From Pleodorina starrii (Eukaryota > Chlorophyta > Chlorophyceae > Chlamydomonadales > Volvocaceae), in NCBI GenBank assembly GCA_030267565.1, contig BRXU01000005.1:3413501-3477500 (forward strand): 64,000 nucleotides of DNA, given 5' to 3'. This document shows positions 11,895 to 25,000 of the stretch, one piece after another. The notes below the pieces were generated by a model. That model did not search any database and had not been told where the DNA came from. It saw nothing but the letters and a program-made list of their open reading frames with translations. How positions within the stretch are numbered: the first letter of the stretch is position 1; each line of letters starts with the position of its first letter. The position numbers and the translations under genes were made by a program.

Positions 11895-13510
11895 GCTGGT
11901 CACACTCCGCTGCGCAGCACCGACAGCCTAGGCCTGTAGCCAGTTACTTGAAGGCTCACATGATAGCAATTGCATTTATGGCTGGCTTGGTGAAAAGATA
12001 TCCCAGTAGTCAGAAAGCGTCCAGTATGGGCTGTGTGCTGTGCCTCATTTCGCAAGGGCAGTCATATTTGGCAAATATAAGTCTACGCACTTACTACAGT
12101 GCAAAAGGTGAAATTGGAAACGGCGGTCAACTGTAATCATGTTTGGGCGCAAGCAACCGTACAACGAAACTCATCTATTCGCCAGCCCCTTTATACTTCC
12201 AACTTTCCAAATCAGCATGAACTGATCAAGGTTATCTGAAAACAAGCGGTAACCCAGATGAACTTGCGGAAGTGCGCTAAGGAGTCCGAGACAATTTGAG
12301 TAATCGGCGGCCAGTCTGTATAATTTACTCTATGGTGCATGATATAAGTTCCTAAAAACCAAGATGGGACGGACATCGCGTTATCCCGGCAGTGTCTGTG
12401 TCTCAGTACCGGTAATTTTAGGTGCAACCTGTAAAATTGCCCTAAACATTACACTTGACTGACTTGAGTGCCTTTGCAGACGCATGTTGAAGAGTTGCCA
12501 TGCCAGACCGCCGCACGCCGAGGTGCGTACTTGCAAGACGGATGTTGCGGATGTAAATATCTCAACTATGTGAATCTTCACGAAAGCTGTCGAGGCGACC
12601 TCATGGCGTCGTATTGGACGATCGAACGGAACGCGAACCGGCGCCATTGCCGCGACGCGGCGAAAGGGTTACACAGGTAAAGCGGGCCTCGACACGCATC
12701 TTTTCCCGCGGTTCGATGCAATCATTGTGCCCAGCCGAACTGAAGGCTGTTGCCGCGCCAGGACGGGTTGCGGAGCCTGTCGAGCGGCAAGGCCAGCAGA
12801 CCGGATGGGCTTCCTCCGTGTGGCATCGACCACCCTCACCCCACACCCCGAATTTAACCCTGATGATGATGACGCTGTTTGGACTCAAATGTGCCAGGTA
12901 CCTGGCTATGTGAATCCCAAAACATCGGCACCTAAAAAAGGAAAAGGAATGCCGCGGCCGCAGCTGTCCCGACAACGGGGAGGGGCAGGGGAGGGTATGG
13001 GAGGGGAGAACAGACAGTGCGCGGATGCACTGCAAGGTACTACTAGTGTACGGTGGTAGAAGGTGGGTGCCCCACCGCCCCCTCCTGCCTCCTCCCTGAC
13101 CCCCCCCCGTGTAACAGAGGCCCTCACGAGCCGCCCGGCAAAAGGAGCCATGTCCTGGATGCCGCATGTCACGTGTCATGATCACGCTACAAATGGACCA
13201 TCATGGTGATTCGGTTTACAGTCGGCCCACCAGCGGGTTGCAGGCTTGCAGCTATACACCGCGCCTCGCACAGACGTGCCGTGGTGCGGCACGCAGGCGC
13301 GCAGACGTGCAGGCGTGAACGGATGCAGGCGTGCCACGGGAAAGGACCATTGCCGGCCGGCACCCCGGCCCCATCACAGCTCGGCCCCATCACCCCGGAC
13401 ACAACACAACACAACACACGACAACACAACACAAGACGCCGCCGTTTTGTGCGTCAGTCAGTCGGTCAGTCAGGGAGGCGGGCGCGACCTGTTACATCAC
13501 TGCCGTACAG
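11895..13510. other. Intergenic: cyclase promoter side and 3' end of FAD oxidase
   Basis: No exon-like open frame with splice signals or a recognisable family was found. GC is lower at about 11920-12600. An AT-rich TATA-like stretch (12071-12080 on the minus strand) lies about 180 bases upstream of the cyclase ATG, but is only suggestive. The right part is the 3' untranslated region of the FAD oxidase and includes an (ACAAC)n-like run at 13400-13435. Confidence 0.5.
13216..13220 (-). terminator. Candidate TGTAA polyadenylation signal of FAD oxidase
   Basis: TGTAA on the minus strand about 290 bases after the stop codon, a usual distance in volvocine algae. A second TGTAA at 13492-13496 is only 15 bases after the stop and is less likely to be the one used. 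Confidence 0.4.
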
Positions 13511-16500
13511 CTAGGGCAGTGCGCGCAGCAGCCCCCGTGGGTCCACTCGCCGTTTGAGCTCCTGGAGGCGAGTGTACGACGCGGCCTCGTAGCTTCGCCG
13601 CAGCTGCCCTGGGTCATCGTGCATGACCTCATTGACGTACAAACCTAAGGTGTACGGCTCCACGGCGGCGGCGCACGACCGTACCCAGGCTACATGCACG
13701 GCGGCATCGACGGCCTCGGCGCCCGCGCCGGCCTGTCACAGCGGCAGCGGCAGACGGACCCAGGGGTCAGGCCGACACACAGCAGGCGGACCCACGGGTC
13801 GGGCGGGGGCGGGGCAGGTGCTAGGTCAGATCCGGGGCGGGAAAAAAGCAGTGGCCAGCGCGAATTGCGTATTTTCCGGGGGTCGAGCTGGGTAGGGCAT
13901 GGTCACCTGGGCACCTGGGACCTAGCTACCGAGCCCACACGCACGTGTGGGGAGTCTCAAGGCTGTCGCCGTAGCATGGTTATGAAGGGTTTTACGGGGC
14001 CTCGTGCGTTAGTATGTAATGTAAGTGTAAGTTCGGGGTCTTGGGGTGAATAGGCAAGGGGAGATTGCGGCCGTGTGGCGATCGTAGTATACCGGGAGCA
14101 GCCGCCCTTCTCTGCAGGCTGCCGAAAGGCACGATGTACGGCACGATGTACAGCAATCTACGGCAACGTACGGCATCACGGAAGCGGCGTCTTATCGGGA
14201 CGTGCCGTCCAGAGGACCCATTCCATGCCCCCCCCCCTGATACCGAGGCTGCCGCAACGCTGTGACTGAAACGAGTGAACTGCCAGTCGGGTGAAACAAA
14301 ACGAAACAACACAATTTACACAAACACAAAATAAGACCAACCACTGGCCACCGGCCCCTCCTGCACCGCACCTCCAAATCGCTTGACCACATGCCGTACA
14401 CCCCAAGGAAGAACGTGTCCCGGAAGCCCAGCGCGCCGGGGCCCACCGCAGCAGCAGCAGCAGCAGCGGAAGCGGGAGCGGGAACGGAGCACCCCTCCGC
14501 ACCGTCGCTGCCACCGCCACCCACACCGCCGACGTCACCACCACCCACACCGCCGGCGCCGGGTGCGTCGGCGGCGTCGCCACCGGCTATGCTGCAGCCG
14601 GGCCGCGCGGGTGCGCTGGGGCACACCAGCAGGATGGAGCGGCGGGAGGTCATGCGGCCGGCGGCGGCAGCCAGTGCCGCCACCACACCGACGTCGGTGT
14701 CGGCGTCGGCACCGTCGGCGTCGGCGTCACTGCCGCGGCCGCTGTGCAGCGACGAAACGGGCACGAAGGCTCCGTGGCCGTACATGCAGAGTCCGGGAAA
14801 GCTCCAGGAGGCGTCCAGTACGGAAAGAGCCTCCTCGTACGGCACAGGGCCCTCCTGGAGCGACAGGCGGCTGCCTGGCAGCAGCGCGCGCAGCTGCCGC
14901 GGGGAGAGGGGGACGGAGAGGATGAAGAAGAGGTAGAAAAGCGAGGTGATGAGGTTCTAGGGTTTTAGGGTTTTAATGCAATCCTTGGGGCAATGTATGA
15001 TGCCGTTAGGTGTTTGCAGTCGACTTGCAGTTGACGTGCAGGAAAGGTAACAACACCTTGTACGGCACCCAAGGCGGGGTTCGGTCTCACATGAACCCGC
15101 ACACGTCCACCACCTCCCGGCCACGGCCGCGAGTCGGGCAACCCTCCCCCGCCCCCCACCCTTTCCGGCTTGCCCTTGTACGGCGGCGGTTATACAGCCG
15201 TACCTTGCCGTATGACGTCTCGACTTCATCGCTTCCCGGCTCTGCAAAGGCGTGGCAGGCCAGGACCACGACGGCGGGAACGGCGCCACCGCCGCCGCCG
15301 CTGCTATCTGTAACACTGCCGCCGCCAGCATCACCACCGCCGCCGGCATCACCGCCACTGGCGCCGTCACTGCCTTCCGGGACCCCCACGATTGCCAGCG
15401 ATGCCTCCACGCAGGCGGGGTTGGCGGAGTGGAACTCCCGAAAGAATTCGCACAGCTGTGGATGTGTGCGTGTGTGTTTGTGTTTGTGTGTGTTTGTGAG
15501 TGTGTGTGTGTTATGGGAGGGAGGGCGGGAGGGAGAGAGGGAGGGAGAGGGCATTGGGGTTAGGCACCTGGCATCGGTGGCACGGTGCGCTGACGTCAGC
15601 ATGCACAGCGTCAGCCGATCTCACTTTCTCTCCCCGGGACGCGGCGCGTAGACGGCCGTCGCAGGTCGCCGCCGCCGGCTGTGTGACCCGTGGGTCGGTG
15701 TGAGCGGTGAGCGTGTACGGCATTTAGCCATGTACATGTGCGCGAATGCATGTCTGGGCGTGTGTGTGTATGCGTGTGTGCGTGTTCTTTTACCGGTGTA
15801 CGAGAGTACGACCTCCCTCCCTGCACATCATCGAAGCTCCACTGCCAAGCGCCGCAAATGCAAAAGCTGCATCTCCCGTAACCCTAAAACCCACACACAC
15901 TCTCTCCACAACCCCCCGAACCCAATCACCCCGAACGGCCCCTCCCCGGAATGCCAGTCTCCAGCCACCCAGCCACCACCCACACCCAGCCACCCAGCCG
16001 CCACCCACACCCAGCCACCCAGCCGCCCCACCATCGGCAGCAGGCTGAGGGGGTAGGTGGCGGCAATGAGTGGCAGGCGGGGAGGCACCGGGTGCAGCTG
16101 CAGCACAAACTCAGTGACGACACCCAGGAAGAAGCCTGAGGTTGAGGGGGGCACGGCCATGAGCGGCAGGGGGGGGAAGGGGGGGAACCGCAGCAGCAGC
16201 CAGGTAACCGACGGGCGACATGGCGTGAGATGAGCGGGGGGGGGGGGAAGGGGGGGGGGTGGCGTGGAGCGGGAAGGGGAATTTGAAGAGTGAATTTGCA
16301 AGAAAGAAACAAAAGGCCCTGCGGACGTTGTAGTCTGAAGATCGACTGGATCTCTGTCAAGCTTCCCGAAAACGAACTGCTTACGGACTCCGATAGTAGC
16401 GGGAAGGGGAAGGGAGCGGGGTTCACTCACTCGCCCGAGGAAAGAAAGGCAAAGGGGGTTTCGGAGCTTTCGACTGACAACCCGGACTGATGCCGCCCGT

Positions 16501-18997
16501 GCCGCCCACCCGAGATCGACCCATTGCGCCCCCAGTGAGGCCCCACCTCACCCCACTCCACTCCACTGACAGCTCCCCTCGCCGTGCCTCCCCTCCACTC
16601 CCCTCCACTCCTGTGGGCCATGACGCTTCAATGACCCTCCAACCGACCCACCCACCCATCCATCAATCCCGCCCCTCCTTCCCCCCACGCCACTCTCACC
16701 GCCTCCACGGAGGCCCCAGAACAGCTCCGGATCGGTTTCGGAGCTGACGCGAACCAACCGGCAGCCCGCCTCCGCGCCTCCACCACCACCCCCGCCGTCG
16801 CCCCCGATGCCACCGCCACCGTTATCATCCGTGGGACCCGCAGCCGCAGCGAGCAGCACCACCTCCACCTCCTTCAAATTGTCCGCTGCGGCACCCCACT
16901 GCCGCACGCCCCAGCCGTTGCCGCCGCCTGAAAAGGGACGGGCGAGTGGCATGGAGGGGAGCTGAGCCCGAAGTTGAGAACCGCCGTGGTGCTGCCTCCC
17001 CGGGGGGGACCGTGTGGGTCGGTTGCACGCTTGTGCCCCGGCCCCAACCCCCCGTCCCGCACGCCCTGGCTGGCCCCCGCTCGTTCCGGTATGTTTTGAG
17101 ACCCTGACCGGGAACCCCCCCGGGACCCGACCGTGTGTCACAGCCCCTTCCCCTCCTGTGTGTGTACGGTAGGCTCCCATCGGCTCGGCCCACCCCCACC
17201 CCGCCCCTCCGTGCTCCATTACCGCAGAAACACAATCAAGCCCTGCACAGCGGCATCATACCAGCCCACCCCCACCCCCTGCCCCCACCCGCACCCTCCC
17301 GCTAGCCACTCCCAGCCCCCGACGTCCTTCCGTAGGGCCACGAGCAGATCCAGATCCAGACAGTTGACGATCCCCGATCTTAGCCCACACAGCCACCCAC
17401 CCACCCACCCACCCACCCAGCAGGTATCCTGACAGTCCCACATCGGAGAGGTGTGGCAGCGGGAAGTGCAGCCCCAGGGGGGCCAGGGCGGCCCGCAGCT
17501 GGCGGGCGGTGGCGGCGGGACCCACCCGAGCAGTGCGGGTGGCTGGGTCGACCTGGGTCCGGCACGTGGGGTACAACGGGGGGTGCTAGAAGTTTTACTT
17601 TGGGTACCATCACCACTACCTCACCAATATATCCCCACCCCCATCTCGCCCATCCCCACCCCAACCCCCACCGCCCCCTCTCGCCCACCTGGATGCTCCG
17701 CAGCAGTGATAGGTCCAGCAGCAGGGCCTCCTCGCGCAGGCTCACACCGCCGTAGTGGTGACCACTGCCTGGGTGGAGGGGGGTTAGGGAGTGATATGCT
17801 CCTTTATATAACAATGAGGGGGGAGAAGAGGGGGGAGTGGCGAGGGGGGAGAGTGGCGGGCAAGGAAAATTTGAGGGCTGGAAAGTGGAATTTGGGACGA
17901 GAGGTGTTTGGGAAGAGGGGCTTAGGAAGAGGGGGCTGGGAGCAGGGGGCTGCTGGTCCGCATGGAGACCAGCTCTGCTGGAGCACCAGAAATGCACGCT
18001 TGTTACCAAGGTGAGTCAGCCAGCAGGCCTTCTCTGAGCCTTTTCCAAGCGAGTAGCTCTAAGCCCCAATCTACCCTAGGAATTTTCCTGAGGGCAGCAT
18101 GCTGGCCCCTTTCGACTGGCCATTTGAATCCACTGAAATCAGCACAACCGTTTATTGTTGTGCGCTATCAACAAGCGATACCTTAGCCCTTCTTCTTCAG
18201 AGCCTGGTCCAGCTTGAGGCCGAGCAGCCGCATCCCATCCGCTACGTCCTCCACTTTCTTCTCCTTCTCCTCCACGCCTTCCACCTTCTTTTCCATGCCC
18301 TCCGCCTTCTTCTCCATGCCCTCCGCCTTCTTCTCCACGCCCTCCACCGAAGATGGAGGGCGTGGAGCAGAAGGTGGAGGAGATGGACAAGAAGCTGGAG
18401 GGCGTGGAGAAGAAGATGGAGGGCATAGAGAAGAGGGTGGAGGGCATAGAGAAGAGGGTGGAGGACGTAGCGGATGGAATGCGGCTGCTCGGTCTCAAGC
18501 TGGCGGGGGATGGCGGGGGTGGACGATGGTGGGCAGGGTCGGGCGCGGCAACTGGGGCGAGTGCAAGCACGGTTCCAAGATGAAATCCTCTGCCTGGCAG
18601 ATAGGCAGTACGGGTGGTCGCGCGGCCTGCGCTTGTTGGCATGTGGCTGGCCGGTCCAACCCGTCTTGTCGAGGCCGTCGTCCCTAGGTCAACTTCAATG
18701 CAGGAAGTATTCAAACGCATGAGCGGTCAATGCCATATATAATGAGCTACCTCGTGCGGAAATCTTGAGCCCATGGCGAGCGGCGACTTTACACGCGGCC
18801 ACGACATCATCCCTGTCCCGCGGCTGAAAGCAGCAAGACGGTCGCCCAACATTGATAACAGGGGAATCATTTGACAGCAAGCCATTCCATGATGGCAGCC
18901 TCCATTTGGAGTCCACCCTGTGCGCCTCATGGCCTGTTTCTGCGTGGATCTTAGCGCAGACTGTGCGCACAACTTCCGCAGTTACTGACATTGACAT
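13511..18997 (-). CDS. FAD-linked oxidase, berberine-bridge-enzyme-like
   Basis: Eight exons in consistent phase: 18751-18997, 17689-17768, 17417-17552, 16700-16927, 16032-16135, 15204-15455, 14372-14893, 13511-13732; 596 residues. The product is a flavoprotein of the PCMH/FAD_binding_4 type that would oxidise an unknown small substrate. Motifs in order: RGSGHHYGG (the His after SG matches the His that carries FAD covalently in BBE-like enzymes), SDVGLSGYLLGGGGNGWG (FAD pyrophosphate loop), DNLKEVEVVL, ETDPELFWGLRGG, LGVVTEFVLQLHPV, and a C-terminal BBE module YVNEVMHDD...SYTRLQELKRRVDP. The Cys that makes the second FAD bond in plant BBE appears replaced (LSDVG instead of CPTVG). Exons 6 and 7 carry Gly/Asp/Ala-rich insertions. 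No signal peptide is evident at the chosen ATG (MSMSVTAEVV). The FAD loops cross intron junctions cleanly, which supports the model. Confidence 0.88.
14955..14976 (+). repeat. Short telomere-like motif in FAD oxidase intron
   Basis: CTAGGGTTTTAGGGTTTTA, between exons 6 and 7. Similar short motifs on the other strand lie at 15879-15892 (same gene), 5605-5620 and 6436-6445 (cyclase introns). Confidence 0.65.
15959..16031 (+). repeat. Three 24-base units next to FAD oxidase exon 5
   Basis: CAGCCACCCAGCCACCACCC-type unit repeated three times directly beside the splice donor of exon 16032-16135. Confidence 0.7.
16281..16340 (+). repeat. Module M4 in FAD oxidase intron
   Basis: TTGAAGAGTGAATTTGCAAG followed by CCTGCGGACGTTGTAGTCTG; nearly identical to the copy at 9595-9654 in another gene. 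Confidence 0.8.
17786..17818 (+). repeat. Module M1 in FAD oxidase intron 1
   Basis: GGAGTGATATGCTCCTTTAT followed by ATAACAATGAG; close to the copies at 47369 and 56866. Confidence 0.8.
18183..18515. repeat. Intronic inverted repeat encoding a coiled coil on both arms
   Basis: Left arm 18183-18345 read on the minus strand gives EGVEKKAEGMEKKAEGMEKK, ending KVEDVADGMRLLGLKLDQ-ALKKKG and a stop. Right arm 18353-18515 read on the plus strand gives EGVEKKMEGIEKRVEGIEKR and the same VEDVADGMRLLGLKL. The spacer is under 10 bases. The whole lies in the first intron of the FAD oxidase (17769-18750). It is probably a fragment of a dispersed gene or transposon duplicated head to head; it could form a long hairpin in the pre-mRNA. 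Confidence 0.8.
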
Positions 18998-21900
18998 AAT
19001 TACTGGATAATACGACAGCTACAAATAGCAGCGTGTTTGTTGTTTTATGTACATAATGGCGATGAGTGCAAGAGTCCAGTGCAAGGATTACTAAGGAAGG
19101 GTTGGCATAATGAGCACCGGTTGAAAATGATTAGTTCACTAGGGCACAACAAAACGGAACGGGGAAAATCGTGCAACAAGCGGATCCACTCCAAGGCGAA
19201 TTGCTTTGGGAAGACGTGTCGCTGCGCACGTATGCCGTACTCTTCCGTTGCGAAGCCGCAAGGCTTCATGAGCCTTCAAGTCTCGTTTGGACCACCGCAC
19301 GGTTTTGCAGAACCTTACAAGTGGGCAAAACCGTCAGTGATCGGCATGGCAACCGCAAGCGCCACACGCGCGCCCAAGACGCGTGCTAAGCTTCGCAGCT
19401 TCGCTTGCGCTGCCAGGCTCCTGCGGCAAGAATCTGCCGTCCCCCTACCACCTTCTACACCCCGCTGTCCCCAGCCACGCAAGCCCCCAGGCACGCAGCT
19501 TCCTTCATCCAGCCCCCACACTCATACATACATACTACCGCAGTCACGGTTCCTAACAGCCACCCGCCGTACGCGCACACGTGCGTGGTCGCGCGGTGGC
19601 TTTAGTCTCTCCCTTCCGACATCAACCCGCTCACATCTGCACGGCTCCTACCTCACTCTGCTCTTCACGAAAACGACAAATGGAGCCCCAACCTAGCGAT
19701 CGAGCCCCACCCTCCCTGGACGGCCGCGCGCGCCGGCGCCCTGCACACGCACGGCAGCATCTAGCACATACAGCTAGCAGCAGCGTAGCTCCCCAGTCCC
19801 CACCATACCATTCGCCCGTCGTTCTCTTGCTTTGCGTTGGCATCGTGGCAAGCTGCCGACCGGACGGCCATGCATCGGACTGCTGGCCGATGGCCGTCCG
19901 GAAGCACTCCGGAAGCGCATTCCGAAATCCGAATCAACTGCACCGCACTGCTCTGCTCTGCTGCATTTCGCCTCTGCTCGCTGGCCTCGCACTGTTATGT
20001 ATGTCACCGTGGTCCTTGTTCAAAGGATACTTAAACTGCTGCACTGCCACGCGCGCGCGTCACTCACACACACATACACACATACACCAGAGCAGAGATC
20101 AAGGTTTGGCCCCGAAGGTGGACTCGAGCGGCGGAAGCCGGTGACCCTTCCCCACCCATACACTGCGGTATCTTCCTTTTACCCTCTTTTACTCCCCATA
20201 CACGCACACCCCCGTCGATGCGTCGCGCCCGTGTCCTCACGCTACCATCCAAGCATCCAAGCAAGCCGCAGCCCGTGCCTGCCTGTGGGGCTGGCCTGCG
20301 CTTGCCCGTAGGCCTAGAATGCTGCTGCACCTGCACCCGAGTGCGGGGTAGCCACGGCACGTAGCGGCGGTGGCGGCGGTTGGTAGGTGCCCACCGTACA
20401 TGTGGATTCTGGATTGCTGCAGCAGCAGCAGCAGCAGTAGTAAGTTTGGTGCTAGAGGCAGCCCAGCCGGGAAATCCTGGCGCTTTGCGCTCCAAGTAAG
20501 CAAAGGCGCGCCATCAGCAGTTGGGCCTGATAATCGGGGCCTCCATAAGGCCCCTCCTTGCTTGCTTATGTAAGCAGCATAACGCAGATACGCCCGGTCA
20601 TGACCTAACAAGGCGCTCTGCGCCACATGTCCGAATGATCTCACGACACAAACAAAAACGCTGCCATAGTCAAGCGTGGCACGCCTCGCATGGAGACGAC
20701 GTCTCGCAGCCGAATGAAAATGGCCGTAAGTTAAAACGCTCGGGCGGAGACTGCCCGAAATACCCCCCATAGGACGCCGGCTTGTCAGTTGACGCTGGTT
20801 TACCGGGACATGTGCCTAGGGACGCCAGTGCATTTATAAGCCGAAGTCCTGAACCAGGTGCACCGTACAGGATCGACGAGCTGAGCCAACCGAAGCAGCT
20901 CCATTAGTTGGGCGGCTCGGTCGAGCTCGAGCTGGCGGGCATCATTACCTTGGGTGATCTGGTGAGCTGATTAGCAAGGAATCCAGAGGGATGCCGTTGG
21001 TGGCTAATTTCCCCTGAGCGAGTTGTTTCCTCGTGGGCTATGTGCGGTGCACATCGTGGGTTCTGCGCGTGCATCGCGCCAACTATGGGTTTTGGCCGCG
21101 GCAGTGGCAGGTGCGGTATTGCAGCGGCGATCCTCTGGGTCAACTGAAATTGGTAAATTCATATAGTGACCATTGTATCACACTGGTACCATCCTAAGAT
21201 ATGGATTGAGCATGACGTCTGATGAGGAAAGTGAAGTACCCTTCGCCAACGGAAGGCCCCCGGGGAGCATGACGCCCTAGCCGAAATGCGGCAAGCTATA
21301 TATACTACACTCCTGTCCTCTCTCCGTTCGCTCCCAGCTTGACATCGCAACAGGGCTAGCCAGGAGTGCGACAGGGCTTAAAACTACAAAATTAATAATG
21401 TGCAACGGACTTCTAACCGTCTTGACTGGAAATCAATTTTTGAGTTTGACACAAAAGGCCCCAGCCATCATCCGCATGCAAAAGTCTTGAGAGAATTTAA
21501 TTGCTGCTTTAATGTATGCTGGGGTGGAGTACCGGAGCATAGTAGGTCTGCCTTTCCTGAGGCAGGTAACGGCAAGTGTCCAGAGCAGAGCTTTGTCGTA
21601 GACGCCGATTGTGCTACAAGGGCAAATAGCGCAGCTTTGCGGGCAATGTACGTGTAGATGCTTATGAAGCTAGCATGCATATGTATTCAGCACGTTCTGG
21701 GATGTTTCCAACAGGCGCGAATTGACTCGCTCTTGGATGACTGGCCAAGCTTGACCTGATCTGTGTCTCACACACAAGAAGCCATATAGCGTCTATAACG
21801 GTCATATGCTTCAACTAAGCTATCGCCATCTGAGGACTTAACAGTGTCGAGAATTTGTTTTCACCACCAGTTTCGTGTTCTGCTGCCGGCTGCTTATGTG

Positions 21901-22047
21901 TGTAATACATGTATTTTAATTAAGGTGTTTTGCGGCGGTGATCCGATATCTTGTGCTTGGCGGCCCGTTTGGCGGATGTTTCTGTGGCGCCCCGCAGCAC
22001 GATAATGGCGGCTGCAAACAATTAGATATCACTGAGCTGCCCCGGGG
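18998..22047. other. Intergenic between divergent FAD oxidase and OPR-like gene
   Basis: No supportable gene. The region has lower GC than its flanks and should hold both promoters. A TATATATA-like run at about 21296-21304 lies some 750 bases before the OPR-like ATG. One copy of module M3 is at 20161-20183. Several open frames of 60-220 codons exist but show neither a family motif nor splice context. Confidence 0.5.
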
Positions 22048-25000
22048 ATGACGGGAAGCCAGGTGCTGAGCTGCGGTTCAGCGCCTTCCGCGGCAATAGC
22101 ATCCCCATCTGCTGCTGCTTCGGCGCCAGCTGCCGCTCTCCCAGGCCGCGCTGCACCGACAACATGCATCGTCAGCTTCTGGCCACACGGTCGCCGCGGC
22201 CGGGGCCAGCGCCACGCTGCGTTCCGGCATGGCGCCGGCATGTACCCCCCAACCGCATTGGCACCTTGCCCCTCCTGGATACTCCCTTCTCCGCTGTCCG
22301 GACCACTGGGTGGGGCTCGCGACTCGTGCACCTGGCGCGGCGGCCTGTTGGCTGGTCAACCGGGCTCGGGGGCAACTCCGGGAACGCCCGTCAGCCGCGC
22401 AGCTGTCCAAACCCCCAGCGCCGTCCTCCATGCGGGTGAGCTGTACGGCACCAGTGCTGCTGCCGCCTCCGGAAGCGAGCGTATCGGCGTCGCCACCCTC
22501 GACGCCGCCGTCGGCGCTTCGGCCGACGCTGCCCATCCAAATGGCGATCCCGTCGGCGGCAGCAACGGCGCTGGCAGTGCTAGCAGTGCTAGCAGCAGCA
22601 ACGACGACGACAGCACCCGCCGCAGCAGCGGCAACCACGCCGGCTGTAGCACCAACCACAACGGCAGCAGCAGCAGCAGCAACACCAGCGCCAGCAGTGA
22701 CGGCGGCCCTGGTGGCGGCGGCGGCAGCGCCGCCGCCGCCGCCGCCGCCTCCACCGTCAGTCGCGGCCGGCGGCAAGACGCCGCCGGTGGCCCGGGGGGG
22801 CAGCCGGGCAGTTGGCGGCTGGCCTGGTGGGAAGACTACGAGCGGGAGGTCGAGGCGGCAGGCGCCGTGACGGAGGCGGCCGCAGCGCCGGGTGGGATCC
22901 CCGCCGCAGACGCAGCGCTGCGGCCGGAGAAGGCGGAGCCAGACGCCGCCATAGCGCCCGGCTGGACGCCGGCTTCGGAGCCCGCCTCCTCCAAACGCAG
23001 GCGCCTGGACGACCGGGGGCGAAAGGACACAGCAGCGGCAGGCGCAGGAGCAGGAGCGGGGAGCGGGGCGGCGCCGGCGAAAGCCGGGACGGGCACGGCT
23101 GCAACAGCAGCAGCAGCAGCCGCAGCAGCAGCGGTAGCTGCAGCGCGTGCAGATGTGGCGGTGGTGTCAGCGGACGCGGCTCGGCCGGATGGCGCCACAG
23201 ACGGGCTGCGATTGACGGGCGGGGTGGTGGACCCGGCTGCTGCACCCGATGCGGCTGCTGCAGCGGATGGGAAAACGCCCTCTGCTGCGGCGGAGGCGGA
23301 GGCGAAGGCGGCGGAGGTGGTGGCGGTGGGGCCGGACCTGCTGCCGCCGTTCGTCGACCCGGACCAGGAGTACGGCAAGCTCAGCCCCGAGCGGCTCGAG
23401 TCGCTGTACTACATCAGGTACGGAGGCACGCCGCACGGTGCCGCGCTGACCGCCCGCGCTCCCGCGCCTGCCGTGCTGGCCTAGGCGCTGCTGCTGTTGT
23501 GTTGTTGCTGCTACTGCTGATACTGATGCTGACGATGCTGATGATAGTCGCGCGCGTGGATGGCGCTTAGTTGGGTGCGGCCGGGTGGGGTGGGGGGTGT
23601 AAGGGGGGTGGGCGCCCGCAGCGTCGCCGCCAACCCAAGTGCCCTGCCTGTCCGCCTGCCTTCCCCCTTCCTCTCTCTCCCCGCAGGTCTGCGGTGGTTC
23701 GGCAGGTGTCCTCCTCCGCGGATGTGCGGCTGCTGGCGGACGCTCTGGACTGGTGCCTGCCCCTCATGGACCTGCGGGCGGTGCGGGAGGCGTTCAGGAT
23801 GATACGGGCAGCCAGCGTGGTGAGCGGGAGGGGGAGGAGGAGGAGGAGGGGAGGGGGAGGAGGAGGGGCGAGGGAAGGGGGTGGGCAACGATCGGGTTGA
23901 TGGAGGGCGGAAAATGAGAACACACGACAGGACAGGGGCAACAGACGAGGCAGCAGGGGCAGGGCAGGGCGGTGCGGCGGCATCGGGGTTTGGGGTTAGG
24001 GGAAGGGAAGGGAGGGGAAGGGAAGAGCAGCGCCGTGGCTTCCGGCTGTCCGGCCGCTTCCGGCTTTCGCATCGCGACGGGTCGCGTCACCTCGCCTCCC
24101 TTCGCCACGGCCGGCGTGCAAACCACCACCACCACCACCACCACCACCTCATCCTCCTACCCCTCCTGTCGGCCCCGAAACCGCCCCGCCGTCGGACTGC
24201 CACCCGCCCCCGCCCGCCCGCCCGCCACCGCCCGCCACCGCCCTGCCGCCACCGTCGTATCCCTTCCACTGCTGCGATCTCACCTTCATCAGGCGCCACC
24301 CACCCACCCACCCGCCCACCCACCCACCCACCCACCCTACACAGATGCACCCCACCCTGCTGCATAGCTGCTGCAACCAGCGCCAAGGACGCCGTTCCAA
24401 TCCCTCAATCCCCACCTCCTCTCCTCTTCCCCCTGCCCTCCCGATCACACCCCCGCCACCCACGTCGCCTCCGCTCCTCCCGCTGCAGTCAGTATCACTA
24501 ATGCATTACCCACCCCCTCCGCTCCGCTCCGCACCCCGCCACCCGCCCCTCTCCCAACAGAGCATCGCCTTCCCTCGCAACTCCCAGCTGATGCCCCGAC
24601 CCCGCTTCCTGGCCGCCTTCCACTTCGTGGCGAGGCGGCTGCGCTGCCTGCTGGACGTGTACGGCACGGACGTGATGGATTGGTCGTACATGCTGGTGGT
24701 GGCGGCCGGCATGTCGGCGGGGCGGGTCAGGTGGGGCAGGAGGGGTGGGGAAGAGGGGAGAAGGGGCGCCGCGGGCGGGGGAGGGGGGAAGCCGGGGCCG
24801 AAGGCGGTAACGGGGGGGCCGAGCTGGTACTGCAGGACTGAGCTGGCGGATGGTGATTTGTGTGAGCTGCGGCTCGGGGGAGGGGGATTAGCTCCATGGG
24901 GGGTGGCGTCGGGGCTGCGGCTGGGTGGCTGCCGGCGGCTTGGTGGCTTGGGGAGCTTGGAGTGGGCGCCGGTGCATCTGTGTCTGGCCGTCGAAGATGG

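Noticed and set aside
19037..19696. 219-codon plus-strand open frame
   Set aside because: No ATG at the frame start, no family motif and no splice context; it lies between two divergent genes.
21400..21657. 85-codon plus-strand open frame
   Set aside because: Ordinary chance length for this composition and no recognisable motif.
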